Of a stretch of 64,000 nucleotides of DNA, positions 45,482 through 57,094 are shown piece after piece. This DNA comes from Lysinibacillus sp. Its GTDB lineage: Bacteria > Bacillota > Bacilli > Bacillales_A > Planococcaceae. The position numbers were made by a program, and so were the translations under genes. The stretch is taken from contig JAPSKP010000001.1 of assembly GCA_031181585.1 (NCBI GenBank), positions 50,939 through 114,938 of the forward strand, read 5' to 3'. Every line of letters begins with the position of its first letter. Positions within the stretch are counted from its first letter, which is position 1. The notes beneath the pieces are model-generated. The model saw only the letters and a list, made by a program, of their open reading frames with translations, did no database searches and was not told the origin of the DNA.

Positions 45482-47242
45482 TTATAGAACGCTAGCGTGT
45501 CCTTTATAGATGACACCTGTTTCTGCATCCATCGTAATTTCTTGTCCGTGACGGATAAGTGTTGTAGCTTCCTTTACTCCAACAATTACCGGAATACCTA
45601 GACTCAAGCCTACGACAGCTGCATGACTTGTCAATCCGCCTTCTTCTGCGATAATCCCCGCACATTTTTCAATCGCTGGCATCATCTCTCGATCCGAACC
45701 TACTGTTACTAAAATACAGCCTTCTGTTTCATAAGCCAATGCTTCACCCGCATTTTTTGCTACTACAGCATGTCCTACAACCGATGCTTTCCCGACGCCT
45801 TGCCCGCGAGCTAGAAGATCGCCTATAACATGAACTTTCATCAGATTCGTCGTACCTGCCTCGCCAACAGGTACTCCTGCCGTGATGACAACTACATCAC
45901 CATGGTTCACATATTCGTGCTTCAATGACTCGTCTACAGCAAGCTCTAAAATTTCATCTGTTGTCTGTACACGGTTGCATACGATTGGTTGAACACCCCA
46001 TACCAGCGTTAGCATTTGAGCTGTGTTTACAGAACCTGTAACTGCTACAATCGGTACGCCTGGGCGATATTTTGCAATCATTTTCGCTGTGTTGCCACTT
46101 TCAGTCGGTGCAAGGACTGCTTTTACATTTAAGTTGATGGAAGTATATGCTACAGCTTGTGAAATAGCTTCCGTCATATTCGCTTCTTTTTCACGGCTGC
46201 GCTGGGATACAATTTGACGATAATCCAAAGCCTGCTCTGTACGCTCAGCAATTTTATACATTGTCTGAACAGATTCAAGCGGATAAAGGCCTGCTGCTGT
46301 CTCTCCAGAAAGCATGATAGCATCCGTACCATCCATAATAGCATTCGCTACGTCCGATGCTTCTGCACGCGTCGGGCGAGGATTACGCTGCATAGAATCC
46401 AGCATTTGAGTTGCCGTAATAACCGGCTTACCTACTTGATTACATTTTTTAATTAAGGATTTTTGCACAAGCGGTACTTCTTCTGCCGGAATTTCCACTC
46501 CAAGATCGCCCCTTGCTACCATCAAGCCATCAGATACCTCAATGATCGCATCAATATTGTCTACACCTTCTTGGTTCTCGATTTTTGGGATGATCTGAAT
46601 ATGCGAACCATTATTTTGTTCTAATAATTCACGGATTTCCAATACATCCTTCGCCGTACGAACGAATGATGCTGCAATAAAATCAACCCCCTGGTCAATA
46701 CCAAAGAGGATATCCTGTGCATCCTTTTCAGTAATACCTGGTAACTTAATCGAAACACCCGGCACATTTACACCTTTTTTATTTTTCAAAACGCCTGCAT
46801 TTTCTACAATCGTATGGATAAGTCCACGATCTAAATCTTTTGCTAGTACACGAAGCTCGATTAATCCGTCATCCAGTAAAATGATATTGTTTTGGTCTAC
46901 ATCTTCAATTAATTGCTCATATGTTACCGAAAATACATTTTCATTACCGACTACTTCTGTCATAGAAATATCGATTACTTGTCCTGTGACAAGATGAAGC
47001 TCCCCATTTTCCATTGTATGCGTACGGATTTCCGGCCCCTTTGTATCTAACAGAATCCCTACTGGTTTTCCTACCTTCTCTGCTGCATCACGAATGGCAG
47101 CAATCCGAATAGCATGCTCTTCATGCGAGCCATGTGAAAAATTCAGGCGCGCTACATTCATTCCTGCTTCAATCAGCTGTTCAAGTATTTCTGGTGATTC
47201 ACTAGCTGGTCCAATAGTACAAACAATTTTTGTTTTTCTCAT
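45482..47242 (-). CDS. pyk: Pyruvate kinase with extra C-terminal domain
   Basis: Final glycolytic step, PEP + ADP to pyruvate + ATP. The 586-residue protein has the catalytic barrel ([10 protein letters not shown]; the ADP/PEP region with '[34 protein letters not shown]' and '[10 protein letters not shown]') and the allosteric C-domain to about 475. An added PEP-utilising-enzyme-like domain (about 480-586, '[27 protein letters not shown]') is typical of Bacillus. Its conserved TSHA resembles the phosphohistidine motif of PpsA/PpdK. It is 23 bases after pfkA. Confidence 0.97.
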   Translation of the reverse strand: MRKTKIVCTIGPASESPEILEQLIEAGMNVARLNFSHGSHEEHAIRIAAIRDAAEKVGKPVGILLDTKGPEIRTHTMENGELHLVTGQVIDISMTEVVGNENVFSVTYEQLIEDVDQNNIILLDDGLIELRVLAKDLDRGLIHTIVENAGVLKNKKGVNVPGVSIKLPGITEKDAQDILFGIDQGVDFIAASFVRTAKDVLEIRELLEQNNGSHIQIIPKIENQEGVDNIDAIIEVSDGLMVARGDLGVEIPAEEVPLVQKSLIKKCNQVGKPVITATQMLDSMQRNPRPTRAEASDVANAIMDGTDAIMLSGETAAGLYPLESVQTMYKIAERTEQALDYRQIVSQRSREKEANMTEAISQAVAYTSINLNVKAVLAPTESGNTAKMIAKYRPGVPIVAVTGSVNTAQMLTLVWGVQPIVCNRVQTTDEILELAVDESLKHEYVNHGDVVVITAGVPVGEAGTTNLMKVHVIGDLLARGQGVGKASVVGHAVVAKNAGEALAYETEGCILVTVGSDREMMPAIEKCAGIIAEEGGLTSHAAVVGLSLGIPVIVGVKEATTLIRHGQEITMDAETGVIYKGHASVL

Positions 47243-47265
47243 ATAACATCCGCTCCGTTTTCATC

Positions 47266-48294
<1,029 letters not shown>

Positions 48295-48342
48295 TCAGGC
48301 ACAACAATATACGTTCCTTTTACAAATAAATTAGAAAAACAT

Positions 48343-48365
48343 GACTCGCGCTATACGCGCGAGTC
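48343..48365. promoter_or_regulatory. GC-rich hairpin before pfkA
   Basis: Stem GACTCGCGC/GCGCGAGTC with a five-base loop, between the accA terminator and pfkA. On the minus strand it is followed by ATGTTTTTCT, so it may act as a second terminator for accA. Confidence 0.45.
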
Positions 48366-48420
48366 GATGACTTTACCTATGAAGACAAAAAAGAAGGCTT
48401 TCTCATCCAATAAAAAAGAA

Positions 48421-48446
48421 TAAAGGATGCGTATTCACATCCTTTA
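48421..48446 (-). terminator. Terminator after accA
   Basis: Stem TAAAGGATG/CATCCTTTA then TTCTTTTTTATT on the minus strand. Confidence 0.8.
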
Positions 48447-48501
48447 GTTACTATTACCTTTTCCAAATCACACTAATTTATACAGGTGTTACATGATGAA
48501 T

Positions 48502-49458
48502 CTATATTTCTTCATACTGTCCGATTTGCTTAAACTTTTCATACCTTGCTTCAACTAGCTGTTCTGGCGAAAGTTTATTCAATTCAGCCAACGTATCAGC
48601 TATGCATTCCTGCATTGTAAGTGCCTGTTTTGGAATGTTGCGATGCGCACCTCCTGCTACTTCCGGAATAATTCCGTCAATAATACCCATCTCTTTTAAA
48701 TCCATTGCAGTAATTTTCATAGCTTCGGCTGCTTGCTTTGCTAATGCAGCATCTTTCCATAAAATTGATGCTGCTCCTTCCGGCGAGATAACCGAATAAG
48801 TAGAGTTTTCCAGCATGAGTATTTTATTCGCAACCCCTAGTGCAAGAGCGCCTCCACTACCACCTTCACCAATCACAATACTAATGATCGGTACCCGTAA
48901 ACCCGCCATTTCAAACAGGTTTCTGGCTATTGCTTCACTCTGTCCACGCTCTTCTGCAGCTTTTCCAGGATATGCTCCCTTTGTATCGATAAAGCAAATA
49001 ATTGGACGATTGAATTTTTCTGCCTGTTTCATCAGACGGAGAGCCTTTCTATATCCTTCCGGATGCGGCATCCCAAAATTCCGCCGAATATTTTCTTTCG
49101 TTGTTTTGCCGCGCTGATGGCCAATGATCGTGATTGGCTGACCATTAAATGAAGCGATACCTCCTACAATGGCTGCATCATCTCCATAGACGCGATCACC
49201 ATGCAGTTCGATAAAGTTTTCGAACAGCAGTTGAATATATTCTGAAGTTGTAGGACGTTCTGGATGTCTTGCAACCTGCACTCGATCCCATGGCTCCATA
49301 TTACTATATAAATTTTGCTCTAACTGGAATAGACGGTCCTCAAGTTTGCTGATTTCCCCGTTCATATCCACATCAGCCGTCTCAGCAATTTGTTTTAGTT
49401 CTTCAATTTTTTCCCGCAGTTTGATGACGGGTTCTTCAAATGCCATTGTTTTAGACAT
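48502..49458 (-). CDS. accA: Acetyl-CoA carboxylase carboxyltransferase, alpha subunit
   Basis: Half of the carboxyltransferase that makes malonyl-CoA, the first step of fatty-acid synthesis. The 318-residue protein opens with a coiled-coil ('[17 protein letters not shown]'). The crotonase-like core includes '[31 protein letters not shown]', '[22 protein letters not shown]' and the oxyanion '[14 protein letters not shown]'. The ATG at 49458 has AAGGAGG nine bases upstream. It overlaps accD by eight bases. Confidence 0.96.
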   Translation of the reverse strand: MSKTMAFEEPVIKLREKIEELKQIAETADVDMNGEISKLEDRLFQLEQNLYSNMEPWDRVQVARHPERPTTSEYIQLLFENFIELHGDRVYGDDAAIVGGIASFNGQPITIIGHQRGKTTKENIRRNFGMPHPEGYRKALRLMKQAEKFNRPIICFIDTKGAYPGKAAEERGQSEAIARNLFEMAGLRVPIISIVIGEGGSGGALALGVANKILMLENSTYSVISPEGAASILWKDAALAKQAAEAMKITAMDLKEMGIIDGIIPEVAGGAHRNIPKQALTMQECIADTLAELNKLSPEQLVEARYEKFKQIGQYEEI

Positions 49459-50317
49459 GGGAAACATCCTCCTTCACATGCAGCTTTACAAGCATCGCTA
49501 CTTTTTCCTTCATTTCATGACGGTGGAAAATGGCGTCAAGCTGCCCATGTTCGAGCAGGAATTCAGCTGTCTGGAAGTCTTCCGGCAGCTTCTCCCGCAC
49601 TGTTTGTTCAATAACACGGCGTCCGGCAAAACCAATCAATGCCTGTGGTTCAGCAATATTATAGTCCCCAATGGACGCAAAACTTGCTGATACACCGCCT
49701 GTTGTTGGATGTGTCAGAATAGAAATATATAAGAGGCCTTCCTCACTATGCCGTTTTAATGCAACGCTCGTCTTTGCCATCTGCATAAGCGACAATACGC
49801 CTTCCTGCATTCGAGCACCGCCGCTTGCAGTAAAGATGATAAATGGCAGACGTTCCTCTGTAGCTCGTTCGATTGCCCGTGTAATTTTTTCTCCTACAAC
49901 AGAACCCATTGATCCCATTCGGAAATGCGAATCCATTACGGCAACGATGACATCCTGTCCCTTTAACTGCCCTTTTCCTGTTAGAACGGCTTCATTGAGT
50001 CCAGTCTTTTTCATATCAATTTGCACCTTATCAACATATGATGGAAAATTAAGAGGATTTGTCGTTTGAAGGTGATTATCGAAACTTTCAAATGTTCCTT
50101 CATCTAAAAAGATGGCGATTCGTTCATTTGCCGTCATTTTTAAATGATGCTGACAACTTGGACAAACCTTTTGATTTTGCTGAATTTCTTTTGTCAAATG
50201 AATTTTACGACATTCCGGACATTTCATCATCAAGCCCTCAGGAAACACCTTCTCTTCCTTTGGCTGAATTACTACCGCCCGTTTTTTCGTTTTTGAAAAT
50301 AAACCACGAATTGCCAT
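49451..50317 (-). CDS. accD: Acetyl-CoA carboxylase carboxyltransferase, beta subunit
   Basis: Partner of AccA. The 288-residue protein has the N-terminal zinc ribbon CPEC...CPSC (about 35-56) and a crotonase fold with '[23 protein letters not shown]' and '[21 protein letters not shown]'. The ATG at 50317 has AAGGGGG seven bases upstream. It lies 13 bases after the FadR-type regulator, so the three genes form one transcript in which accD and accA overlap. Confidence 0.96.
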   Translation of the reverse strand: MAIRGLFSKTKKRAVVIQPKEEKVFPEGLMMKCPECRKIHLTKEIQQNQKVCPSCQHHLKMTANERIAIFLDEGTFESFDNHLQTTNPLNFPSYVDKVQIDMKKTGLNEAVLTGKGQLKGQDVIVAVMDSHFRMGSMGSVVGEKITRAIERATEERLPFIIFTASGGARMQEGVLSLMQMAKTSVALKRHSEEGLLYISILTHPTTGGVSASFASIGDYNIAEPQALIGFAGRRVIEQTVREKLPEDFQTAEFLLEHGQLDAIFHRHEMKEKVAMLVKLHVKEDVSHV

Positions 50318-50330
50318 AAATCTTCCCCCT

Positions 50331-50966
50331 TTATATCTGGCCCATCCATTCGTTATAAGCTTCAATTGCTTCCTCGATGTAGCCCATTTGCATGGATTTT
50401 ATCAAGATTTGCAGTGCCTGTTTTTCCGACACTGTCACCCGTTCTCTTAATGCTGTCATACTATATGCATGGAGCTGTATCCATATTTTAAGACTTAATC
50501 GGTTCCCTGCAGCAATGACACACTCTCGTAAAATAGCATCTCTTTTTATTTCTTGCTGCAGCTCAATTTGTGCAAACAGACTATCCCAAATAGGCAGACT
50601 TCTTAATTCTTGATCTGCACATATAATGCGGATTGCCTCTTTTTCATGCATTTCTCTCGTTGCATGTACATCCTCCTGGGATTTCTCCTCCCGCAGGATA
50701 AAAGAAGATAAAATTTCAACGAGCTGATGCCCGCCTACATCTGCTAAAAATGTTCCGCCTCCGTGCCTCGACTCAATTAGCCCGAGCAGCTCTAAACTTC
50801 GGAGCGCCTCTCGCACAGAAGATCTCGAAGTGTTTAGTTTTTCACATAGCACACGTTCAGAGGGCAGTTTATCACCTGGTTGTATTCGCTGATCTACAAT
50901 CAGCTCCCTTAGCTGCTTTACCACCTGCAGAAACATTTTTTTCGCTGGCTTTTGCTCCAATGTCAT
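50331..50966 (-). CDS. FadR-family (GntR) transcription regulator upstream of accDA
   Basis: A 211-residue regulator with an N-terminal winged helix (about 15-75; '[37 protein letters not shown]') and a C-terminal all-helical FCD-like effector domain ('[15 protein letters not shown]', later '[22 protein letters not shown]'). The ligand is unknown. Start is uncertain: ATG at 50966 is two bases from GAGG, while the TTG two codons later has an eight-base spacing. It leads accDA, where B. subtilis has ytsJ, so control of lipid synthesis is plausible. A perfect palindrome lies in its own leader. Confidence 0.85.
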   Translation of the reverse strand: MTLEQKPAKKMFLQVVKQLRELIVDQRIQPGDKLPSERVLCEKLNTSRSSVREALRSLELLGLIESRHGGGTFLADVGGHQLVEILSSFILREEKSQEDVHATREMHEKEAIRIICADQELRSLPIWDSLFAQIELQQEIKRDAILRECVIAAGNRLSLKIWIQLHAYSMTALRERVTVSEKQALQILIKSMQMGYIEEAIEAYNEWMGQI

Positions 50967-50990
50967 CACCTCAATATCATCCGCAAAAAG

Positions 50991-51001
50991 TGGTCTGACC
51001 A
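50991..51001. promoter_or_regulatory. FadR-type operator in front of the regulator gene
   Basis: A perfect palindrome TGGTC-A-GACCA. Such TGGTC/GACCA half-sites are typical of FadR-family operators. It lies about 14 bases downstream of the -10, so binding would block transcription and the gene is probably self-repressed. Confidence 0.65.
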
Positions 51002-51014
51002 GTTAGCTATTTTC

Positions 51015-51043
51015 AGCATACAAAAAGTTCACCCGAATGTAAA
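51015..51043 (-). promoter_or_regulatory. SigA promoter of the regulator-accDA unit
   Basis: TTTACA - 17 bases - TATGCT on the minus strand, just after the dnaE terminator. Confidence 0.7.
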
Positions 51044-51045
51044 GA

Positions 51046-51075
51046 AAAAATCGCACAGTAACCTGTACGATTTTT
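51046..51075 (-). terminator. Terminator after dnaE
   Basis: Stem AAAAATCG(T)ACAG/CTGT(G)CGATTTTT on the minus strand with a T-run; it separates dnaE from the FadR-type/accDA unit. Confidence 0.8.
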
Positions 51076-51089
51076 CTCTCTATATACGC

Positions 51090-54000
51090 TTAAAACTTAA
51101 TTTCTATCTTTTTTACCTTCAGTTGCGGTTTATTGAATCGATATTCGAGGATGCCTTCTACAAAAACAAATATGTCCTCGTTTAACCTGCCCATTACCTG
51201 ATTGTATTCCTTTGGAAAAAGCGTTAATGACACAGCGCCAAACTCATCCTCTAATTGCGCAAACGCCATCAGCTCTCCTTTTTTTGTACGCAGCTGGCGC
51301 ACATCCGTAATCATCCCGATACATTTCATATAACTGTTTGGCTTCATCGAACGTAATGTCTGCATTGTCGCGTTTACTTGTGGAACTTGCTGGCGAAGCT
51401 TTGTCACCGGATGCTCGGATAAATAGAAACCTAGTACTTCCTTTTCAAATTGAAGCTTATTCTTTTCAGGAATTGGTTCGACCTGCACATGTTTTGGCTT
51501 TCCAAACGCTAGGAAGGAATCTGAGAATAAGTCCTCTCCCTCGTTTGGGCGAACAAGTTCTGCCTGTTTTACTGCCCCTTCAATCGTAGCGAGCAGTACA
51601 GCACGGTCACGCCCAAATTCATCAAGTGCTCCAGCCTTAATCAGTGGTTCAATGACTTTCCGGTTAAACGTAGCTGCACTTAATGATACAGCTAAATCAA
51701 ATAGGTCTTCAAATGGCTGCTGCCTCTCTTTTCGCACAGCGAGGAGCTTTTGTAAGAATGGCTGCGGCACACCCTTTATGGCGGATAAACTAAAACGGAT
51801 ACGGCCATTCTCCACCTTGAAATGGCGGGCTGACTTGTGAATAGATGGCGGCAGCACATCAATCCCTCTCTGCTTTGCCTCAAGCAGAATTTGTGCTAGC
51901 TTCTCCTGATTTCCTGTAGCATTCGTTAGCAATGACGCATAAAAATTTACGGGATAATTTGCTTTTAGATACGCAAGCTGATAGGAAATAACACTATAGG
52001 CAACGGCATGGCTCTTCGGGAACCCATAATCTGCAAAGCGTACAATCAATGCATAAATGCTTTCTGCCGTTCGGACATCATGTCCTTGCCGGAGAGCTCC
52101 TTCTACAAAATGAGCCCGCTGCTGCTCAAGTATCTCCCTATTTTTCTTACTGACAGCCCGTCGCAGCAAATCAGCCTCCCCTATTGTAAAGCCCGCAAAA
52201 AGATGGGCAATACGCATGATCTGCTCCTGATACACAATGACCCCATAAGTCTCGCGTAAAATTGGCTCAAGAATCGGATGAGGCATCTCTACCGGCTCCA
52301 GTCCATGCTTACGTCTTGCATAAACAGGGATGAAATCCATTGGCCCCGGCCTGTAAAGTGCATTTACAGCGACAATGTCCAAGAAATGCGTCGGCTTGAT
52401 TTCACGCAGCGCTCCCCGCATCCCTTCTGACTCCAGCTGGAAGATGCCCGATGTATCTCCAGCGGCAAGCAGCCGAAAAGTTTTTTCATCATTCATCGGC
52501 AAACGATTCAAATCAATCGTAATACCGTGTGTATAAGAGATCGATCGACAAATCTGCTCAAGAATCGTCAAATTGCGAAGCCCTAAAAAGTCCATCTTCA
52601 ATAGGCCGCTCTTTTCCACTTCTTGCATCGGCCACTGTGTCAAATATACACCTTCATGCCCTTCTTCTATCGGAATCACATCAACGAGCGGAACAGGACT
52701 CAGGACAACTCCAGCTGCATGAGTGGATGCATTCCGAGGTAAACCTTCCAATGCCTGGGCAGTAGTAAACCACTGCATACGAATCTCCTGCTGCCCGATC
52801 CAATCTCGAAGCGCCTGTGAATCAGCATACGCCTGGGTAAGCGTAATCCCATGACGATTAGGGATCAGTTTCGAAATCATTTCCAGCGTTTCGTTTTCAA
52901 AATTAAACATACGAGCAACATCACGAGCAACAGCCTTTGCTGATAATGTACCGAACGTGATAATTTGCGCTACATGCTGCTTCCCGTATTTCTTCGCTAC
53001 ATAATCAATTACTTCCTGACGCCTTGTATCGACAAAATCAATATCAATATCCGGTAACGAAACACGTTCTGGATTTAGAAACCGTTCAAACAATAGATCA
53101 TATTGCAATGGATTTACCTGTGTAATCTGCAGGGCATAGGCTACAAGCGAACTAGCAGAAGAACCCCTTCCCGGTCCTGTAAGAATCTGAGCTTCTCTTG
53201 CAAAGCGCATAAAGTCTTCTACTATTAAAAAGTAATCTGCATACCCCATCGAATTGATTGTCTGCAGTTCATATTGCAGTCTTTCTACATACGGAGAGGG
53301 AATTTCAGCAGTCTGCAGACGCTCCTTCAGACCATATATAACATGCTCATAAAGCAGCTGTTCCGCCGTCTTTTCTTCCTCTACAGGAAATTTCGGCATA
53401 AATGTCTGTCCAAAAGTTAAATCTACCTGACAACTTAGCAGTAGCTCTCTTGTATTATTCAGCCATTCTTCCCGGTCTGCAAAAAGGGTTGTCAACTCTT
53501 CTGCTGTCGGTACAAATTGATGCTTCGTTTTGTTCCCCTGTAAGGATTCACCTAGTTTTACCCCGGTCTCAATGGCACGGGCCACCTCATAAGCAAAATG
53601 ATCCTCAGGCCGCAGGAATGTACTTTCATGAAGCACAATTATGTTGCAGTTTAACTCTTGGGCTGCCTGAACAGCAACCAGCTCTTCCCGAGAAGGCTGA
53701 TTTTTGCGGGATATTCCCATATATAAGTTAGATTGAAACAACTGCTTTAGCTCTCTTACAAATTCTCCTGCCTCCAAGCGCAGCCAGCTTCCCTGATCAT
53801 CCAGAGATGGAATAACCGCAGCACATCCATTTGCGTACCCCGCAAGCCATCGCCAGGGAAGCAATTCATCCGAACGAATGGCTACGGAGCTGCTGATTTT
53901 CAATAAGCTTTTGTAGCCCTCATTATTTTTTGCATACAGGACAAGCGGAAGCACGATTTCCTCCGTAAATTGAACACGTACTGACAGTCCAATGACTGCA

Positions 54001-54182
54001 TGAATCCCTGCCCCTTTTGTTGCATGCCAAAAAGGCAAAAGCCCGTACAATTTAGAATTTACGATTGCACAAGCTTCTGCCTTTTGCTGTTGTAAAAAAG
54101 GAATGAGGGATTCCATACGAATAGTACTCTTTAATAGATCGGCGCTTGTCCGTATTTGTGGATAAACAATTGGTACCACCAT
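51090..54182 (-). CDS. dnaE: DNA polymerase III alpha subunit DnaE, degenerate PHP
   Basis: Lagging-strand primer-extension polymerase, 1,030 residues, somewhat short of B. subtilis DnaE (1,115). The polymerase core is intact: 'GPGRGSSASSLVAYAL' (about 339-354), catalytic Asp motif 'PDIDIDFVDTRR' (about 378-389), 'TFGTLSAKAVARDVARMF' and 'EGMRGALREIKP'; it ends with an OB-fold. The N-terminal PHP-like domain has lost its metal motif: where HxH is expected it reads 'PQIRTSADLL' (about 8-17), and the later DDH position reads 'CAIVNSKLYG'. GGAGG precedes the ATG. Confidence 0.95.
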   Translation of the reverse strand: MVVPIVYPQIRTSADLLKSTIRMESLIPFLQQQKAEACAIVNSKLYGLLPFWHATKGAGIHAVIGLSVRVQFTEEIVLPLVLYAKNNEGYKSLLKISSSVAIRSDELLPWRWLAGYANGCAAVIPSLDDQGSWLRLEAGEFVRELKQLFQSNLYMGISRKNQPSREELVAVQAAQELNCNIIVLHESTFLRPEDHFAYEVARAIETGVKLGESLQGNKTKHQFVPTAEELTTLFADREEWLNNTRELLLSCQVDLTFGQTFMPKFPVEEEKTAEQLLYEHVIYGLKERLQTAEIPSPYVERLQYELQTINSMGYADYFLIVEDFMRFAREAQILTGPGRGSSASSLVAYALQITQVNPLQYDLLFERFLNPERVSLPDIDIDFVDTRRQEVIDYVAKKYGKQHVAQIITFGTLSAKAVARDVARMFNFENETLEMISKLIPNRHGITLTQAYADSQALRDWIGQQEIRMQWFTTAQALEGLPRNASTHAAGVVLSPVPLVDVIPIEEGHEGVYLTQWPMQEVEKSGLLKMDFLGLRNLTILEQICRSISYTHGITIDLNRLPMNDEKTFRLLAAGDTSGIFQLESEGMRGALREIKPTHFLDIVAVNALYRPGPMDFIPVYARRKHGLEPVEMPHPILEPILRETYGVIVYQEQIMRIAHLFAGFTIGEADLLRRAVSKKNREILEQQRAHFVEGALRQGHDVRTAESIYALIVRFADYGFPKSHAVAYSVISYQLAYLKANYPVNFYASLLTNATGNQEKLAQILLEAKQRGIDVLPPSIHKSARHFKVENGRIRFSLSAIKGVPQPFLQKLLAVRKERQQPFEDLFDLAVSLSAATFNRKVIEPLIKAGALDEFGRDRAVLLATIEGAVKQAELVRPNEGEDLFSDSFLAFGKPKHVQVEPIPEKNKLQFEKEVLGFYLSEHPVTKLRQQVPQVNATMQTLRSMKPNSYMKCIGMITDVRQLRTKKGELMAFAQLEDEFGAVSLTLFPKEYNQVMGRLNEDIFVFVEGILEYRFNKPQLKVKKIEIKF

Positions 54183-54200
54183 TTCATCCCTCCTTGAAAA

Positions 54201-55145
54201 TTATTGGTGATTGCGGCAAATTTCTGCTAAATCGGAAATGACAGCGTCCGCCTGTTCCCATGTCGTAACAGAAGCGCCTGATGCCAGCGGATGGCCGCCG
54301 CCGTTATATTTTTTAGCCAACTGGTTGATGATCGGTCCCTTCGAACGAAGGCGCACACGAATCGATCCTTCTTCTTCAATGAAGAAAACCCATGCACAGA
54401 TTCCTTTAACATTTCCAAGTGATCCGACAAGTAATGAAGTTTCCGAAGGGGTCACATCAAACTCCTTCAGCACGTCCTTTGTCACTTTTATATAAGCTGC
54501 TCCCTGCTCGTCAATTACAAAATTTTGATAAATATAACCCTGTAAATTCAGCAGCTTGCGGTCCATTTCATACATGCCATCATAGACAGCGTTGCGATCA
54601 AAATTATATTGAATAAGATGACCCGCCGTTTCAAATGTCTTCAGTGTAGCGCTTGGGAACAAGAAACGCCCCGTATCTCCGACAATCCCTGCAAATAATA
54701 GACGTGCTGCTTCATCCGAAAGCGTCCATCCTTTATAATCTCTTCCTTCTTCATACAAGTCATAGATCATTTCAGAACAGGAGCTTGCGTTTGTGTCTAC
54801 CCATAATAGATCCCCGTATTGATCATCATTCGGGTGATGGTCGATTTTAATTAGAAAATCACCTTTTGTGTAGCGTTGATCATCGATGCGTTCTGTGTTT
54901 GCTGTATCCGTTACAATGACGAGCGCATGTTGAAATTCCTCATCTTCAATACGGTCTGGCGTGCGCAAAAATGTCAACGACTCATCATGCTCTCCGACTG
55001 TATGGACGACTTTTTCCGGATAATTATGTTTAATCACTTCCGATAGTCCAAACTGTGATCCGTATGCATCAGGATCGGGTCTTACATGTCGATGAATAAT
55101 GATATGATCATATTTCTCAATTGTGTCAATGATTTGTCGTTTCAA
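54201..55145 (-). CDS. nrnA: Oligoribonuclease / pAp phosphatase NrnA (YtqI)
   Basis: DHH-DHHA1 phosphoesterase that degrades nanoRNAs and 3',5'-pAp. In the 314-residue protein, metal residues are visible in 'IIIHRHVRPDPDAYGSQ' (about 15-31), the DHH motif 'IKIDHHPNDDQYG' (about 100) and the C-terminal 'NGGGHPLASGA' of DHHA1. The start is a TTG at 55145, seven bases after AGGAGG. It is 18 bases upstream of dnaE and probably co-transcribed with it. Confidence 0.94.
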   Translation of the reverse strand: MKRQIIDTIEKYDHIIIHRHVRPDPDAYGSQFGLSEVIKHNYPEKVVHTVGEHDESLTFLRTPDRIEDEEFQHALVIVTDTANTERIDDQRYTKGDFLIKIDHHPNDDQYGDLLWVDTNASSCSEMIYDLYEEGRDYKGWTLSDEAARLLFAGIVGDTGRFLFPSATLKTFETAGHLIQYNFDRNAVYDGMYEMDRKLLNLQGYIYQNFVIDEQGAAYIKVTKDVLKEFDVTPSETSLLVGSLGNVKGICAWVFFIEEEGSIRVRLRSKGPIINQLAKKYNGGGHPLASGASVTTWEQADAVISDLAEICRNHQ

Positions 55146-55239
55146 GACGATTCCTCCTACTATGCAGTGAATTCCGTTCGCAATTTTTCCACAAAGTCGT
55201 TACAATAATAGCAGCTTTGCTTTTAATTGGAGGTTCACT

Positions 55240-55557
55240 ATGAGTATATTAAATTATTTATTTGTTGCAGGTATTATCCTATCTTTCGTTGCTTATTTCT
55301 ATTATAAAACGAAACAGTTCCGTTCAACACTCCCAATCCGAAAAAAATGGTATACAGCAAAAGCTGGTACAGCTCTTGGCATTTTTATGATTTTCTTCGG
55401 CTTGAATGTGACAATTATCTACCCAACCTTCGTAGGCTATGGCGTCGCTGTTGTCTTTGTTATTATGGGCGCCGGACTGGCATTTAATAACTATAAGCGT
55501 GCACGTCATGAAGGGCAATTTGTTGAAGAGGAATATAGATTGAATCAGGAATTTTGA
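55240..55557 (+). CDS. ytpI: YtpI-family membrane protein
   Basis: A 105-residue protein with three membrane segments (about 3-21, 46-63 and 68-85). It begins MSILNYLFVAGIILSFVAYF and ends in an acidic tail. It matches B. subtilis YtpI in size and position beside nrnA and ytoI. Function unknown. GGAGG lies six bases before the ATG, and a strong terminator follows directly. Confidence 0.88.
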   Translation: MSILNYLFVAGIILSFVAYFYYKTKQFRSTLPIRKKWYTAKAGTALGIFMIFFGLNVTIIYPTFVGYGVAVVFVIMGAGLAFNNYKRARHEGQFVEEEYRLNQEF

Positions 55558-55561
55558 AAGA

Positions 55562-55584
55562 AGAGGCGGCTATTTGCCGCCTCT
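55562..55584 (+). terminator. Terminator after ytpI
   Basis: Perfect stem AGAGGCGGC/GCCGCCTCT, five-base loop, then TTTTTTATTT. Confidence 0.92.
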
Positions 55585-55661
55585 TTTTTATTTGGCTGAA
55601 AAAACGAGGCTTTCTATCCTGAAGCAACGGCATAGCCATCTATAAGAATGGGATTGTCCAC

Positions 55662-56969
55662 TTATCGCTCTAATAGCTGGAACATCATCATTGCCTTTCC
55701 TACAAGAATCGTGCCATTAAATACTTCAAAATCCATTTTCACGAATTTACGGCTCATATCCAAAATCCGCGGCTTTACTGTCAGCACACTTTCCATCTGA
55801 ACCGGTTTAATGAAGTAAACCGTCATGTTCTCTGCTACAGCATCACCGCGCTTTCGGCGTTTTAATGCAAACGATCCTACCTCTGCCAGCAAAGTTGTAA
55901 ATGCCCCATAAGAGAGCGCCCCAAACTGATTTGTCATTTGCGGGGTTACGGTAAATTCCACCATAACCTCCTCATCACCCATTACTTTCATTTCATTTTT
56001 TACTAAATCATCAATTGTTTCTCCATGCTGCGGCTGACGCTGTGCTGTTTGAATTGCCTTCAGCACATCTTGACGGCTGATAACTCCTTTTAAAACACCA
56101 TCATCATTTACTACTGGAATAAGATCGATTCCTTCCCAGATCATACGGTGGCCTGCTGAAGCAACGCTCGTTTTCATGGAAGCAGCAATTGGATTTTTTG
56201 TCATTACCTTTTCAATCGCCTCGTCATCCTCTCTACCGATGACATCCTTCGAAGTAACCATCCCAACCAGTTTATTCTGAGCTGTCACTACAGGAAATGC
56301 GCCATGGGTCGTTGATGCATTCTTTTTTCGGAAATGCATAATTGTCTGATCATTACGCAGCACTGCGGTATTTTCAATTGGGATATAAATATCCTCAATT
56401 AACAAAATATCCTTTTTGATCAACTGGTCATAAATGGCACGATTTATCATAGTAGCTACTGAAAACGTATCATAGCTCGTCGATATTATCGGCAATTCCA
56501 ACTTATCTGCCAGGCGCTTGTTTTCATCGGTCGTATCAAAGCCACCTGTAATAAGTACCGCTGCTCCCGCCGTCAAAGCATGCTCATGTGCCTGCGTACG
56601 GTTACCTACGATTAATAAACTTCCTGCGTCCGTATAACGCATCATATCTTCCAGCTTCATCGCACCAATGACGAATTTCGTCAAAGTCTTATGTAGGCCA
56701 TCTTTCCCGCCTAATACTTGTCCATCAACGATATTGACGATTTCCGCAAATGTCAGACGCTCGATGTTCTCCTTTTTTTTCTTTTCAATACGAATCGTTC
56801 CAACTCGTTCAATAGAGCTTACCAGTCTGCGGTTCTCCGCTTCCTTTATCGCACGGTAAGCCGTTCCCTCACTCACTTGCATTTCCTTTGCAATCTGGCG
56901 TACCGAAATCTTATCCCCTACCGGTAACGATTCAATATATTGCAAAATCTTTTCATGTTTTGTTGACAC
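55662..56969 (-). CDS. ytoI: YtoI: HTH-DRTGG-CBS-hot-dog protein
   Basis: A 435-residue multi-domain protein. A GntR-like winged helix (about 1-65, 'ISVRQIAKEMQVSEGTAYRAIKEAE') is followed by DRTGG (about 70-190), a CBS pair (about 195-315) and a MaoC/thioesterase-like hot-dog domain (about 330-432). The combination suggests a nucleotide- or acyl-sensing regulator; no biochemical role is established. Start is a GTG at 56969 with AGGTG upstream. It is convergent with ytpI. Confidence 0.9.
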   Translation of the reverse strand: MSTKHEKILQYIESLPVGDKISVRQIAKEMQVSEGTAYRAIKEAENRRLVSSIERVGTIRIEKKKKENIERLTFAEIVNIVDGQVLGGKDGLHKTLTKFVIGAMKLEDMMRYTDAGSLLIVGNRTQAHEHALTAGAAVLITGGFDTTDENKRLADKLELPIISTSYDTFSVATMINRAIYDQLIKKDILLIEDIYIPIENTAVLRNDQTIMHFRKKNASTTHGAFPVVTAQNKLVGMVTSKDVIGREDDEAIEKVMTKNPIAASMKTSVASAGHRMIWEGIDLIPVVNDDGVLKGVISRQDVLKAIQTAQRQPQHGETIDDLVKNEMKVMGDEEVMVEFTVTPQMTNQFGALSYGAFTTLLAEVGSFALKRRKRGDAVAENMTVYFIKPVQMESVLTVKPRILDMSRKFVKMDFEVFNGTILVGKAMMMFQLLER

Positions 56970-57094
56970 AATATCACCTATTCCTCATCATTCATTCCTG
57001 CCATTAGTGTACCATATTTCTACATTTTGTTACGAAAATTTAGAGTTGCCGCTTCAATTTCTTTAAAATTGCTTTTTCTTGTTCTTCTTATGAT

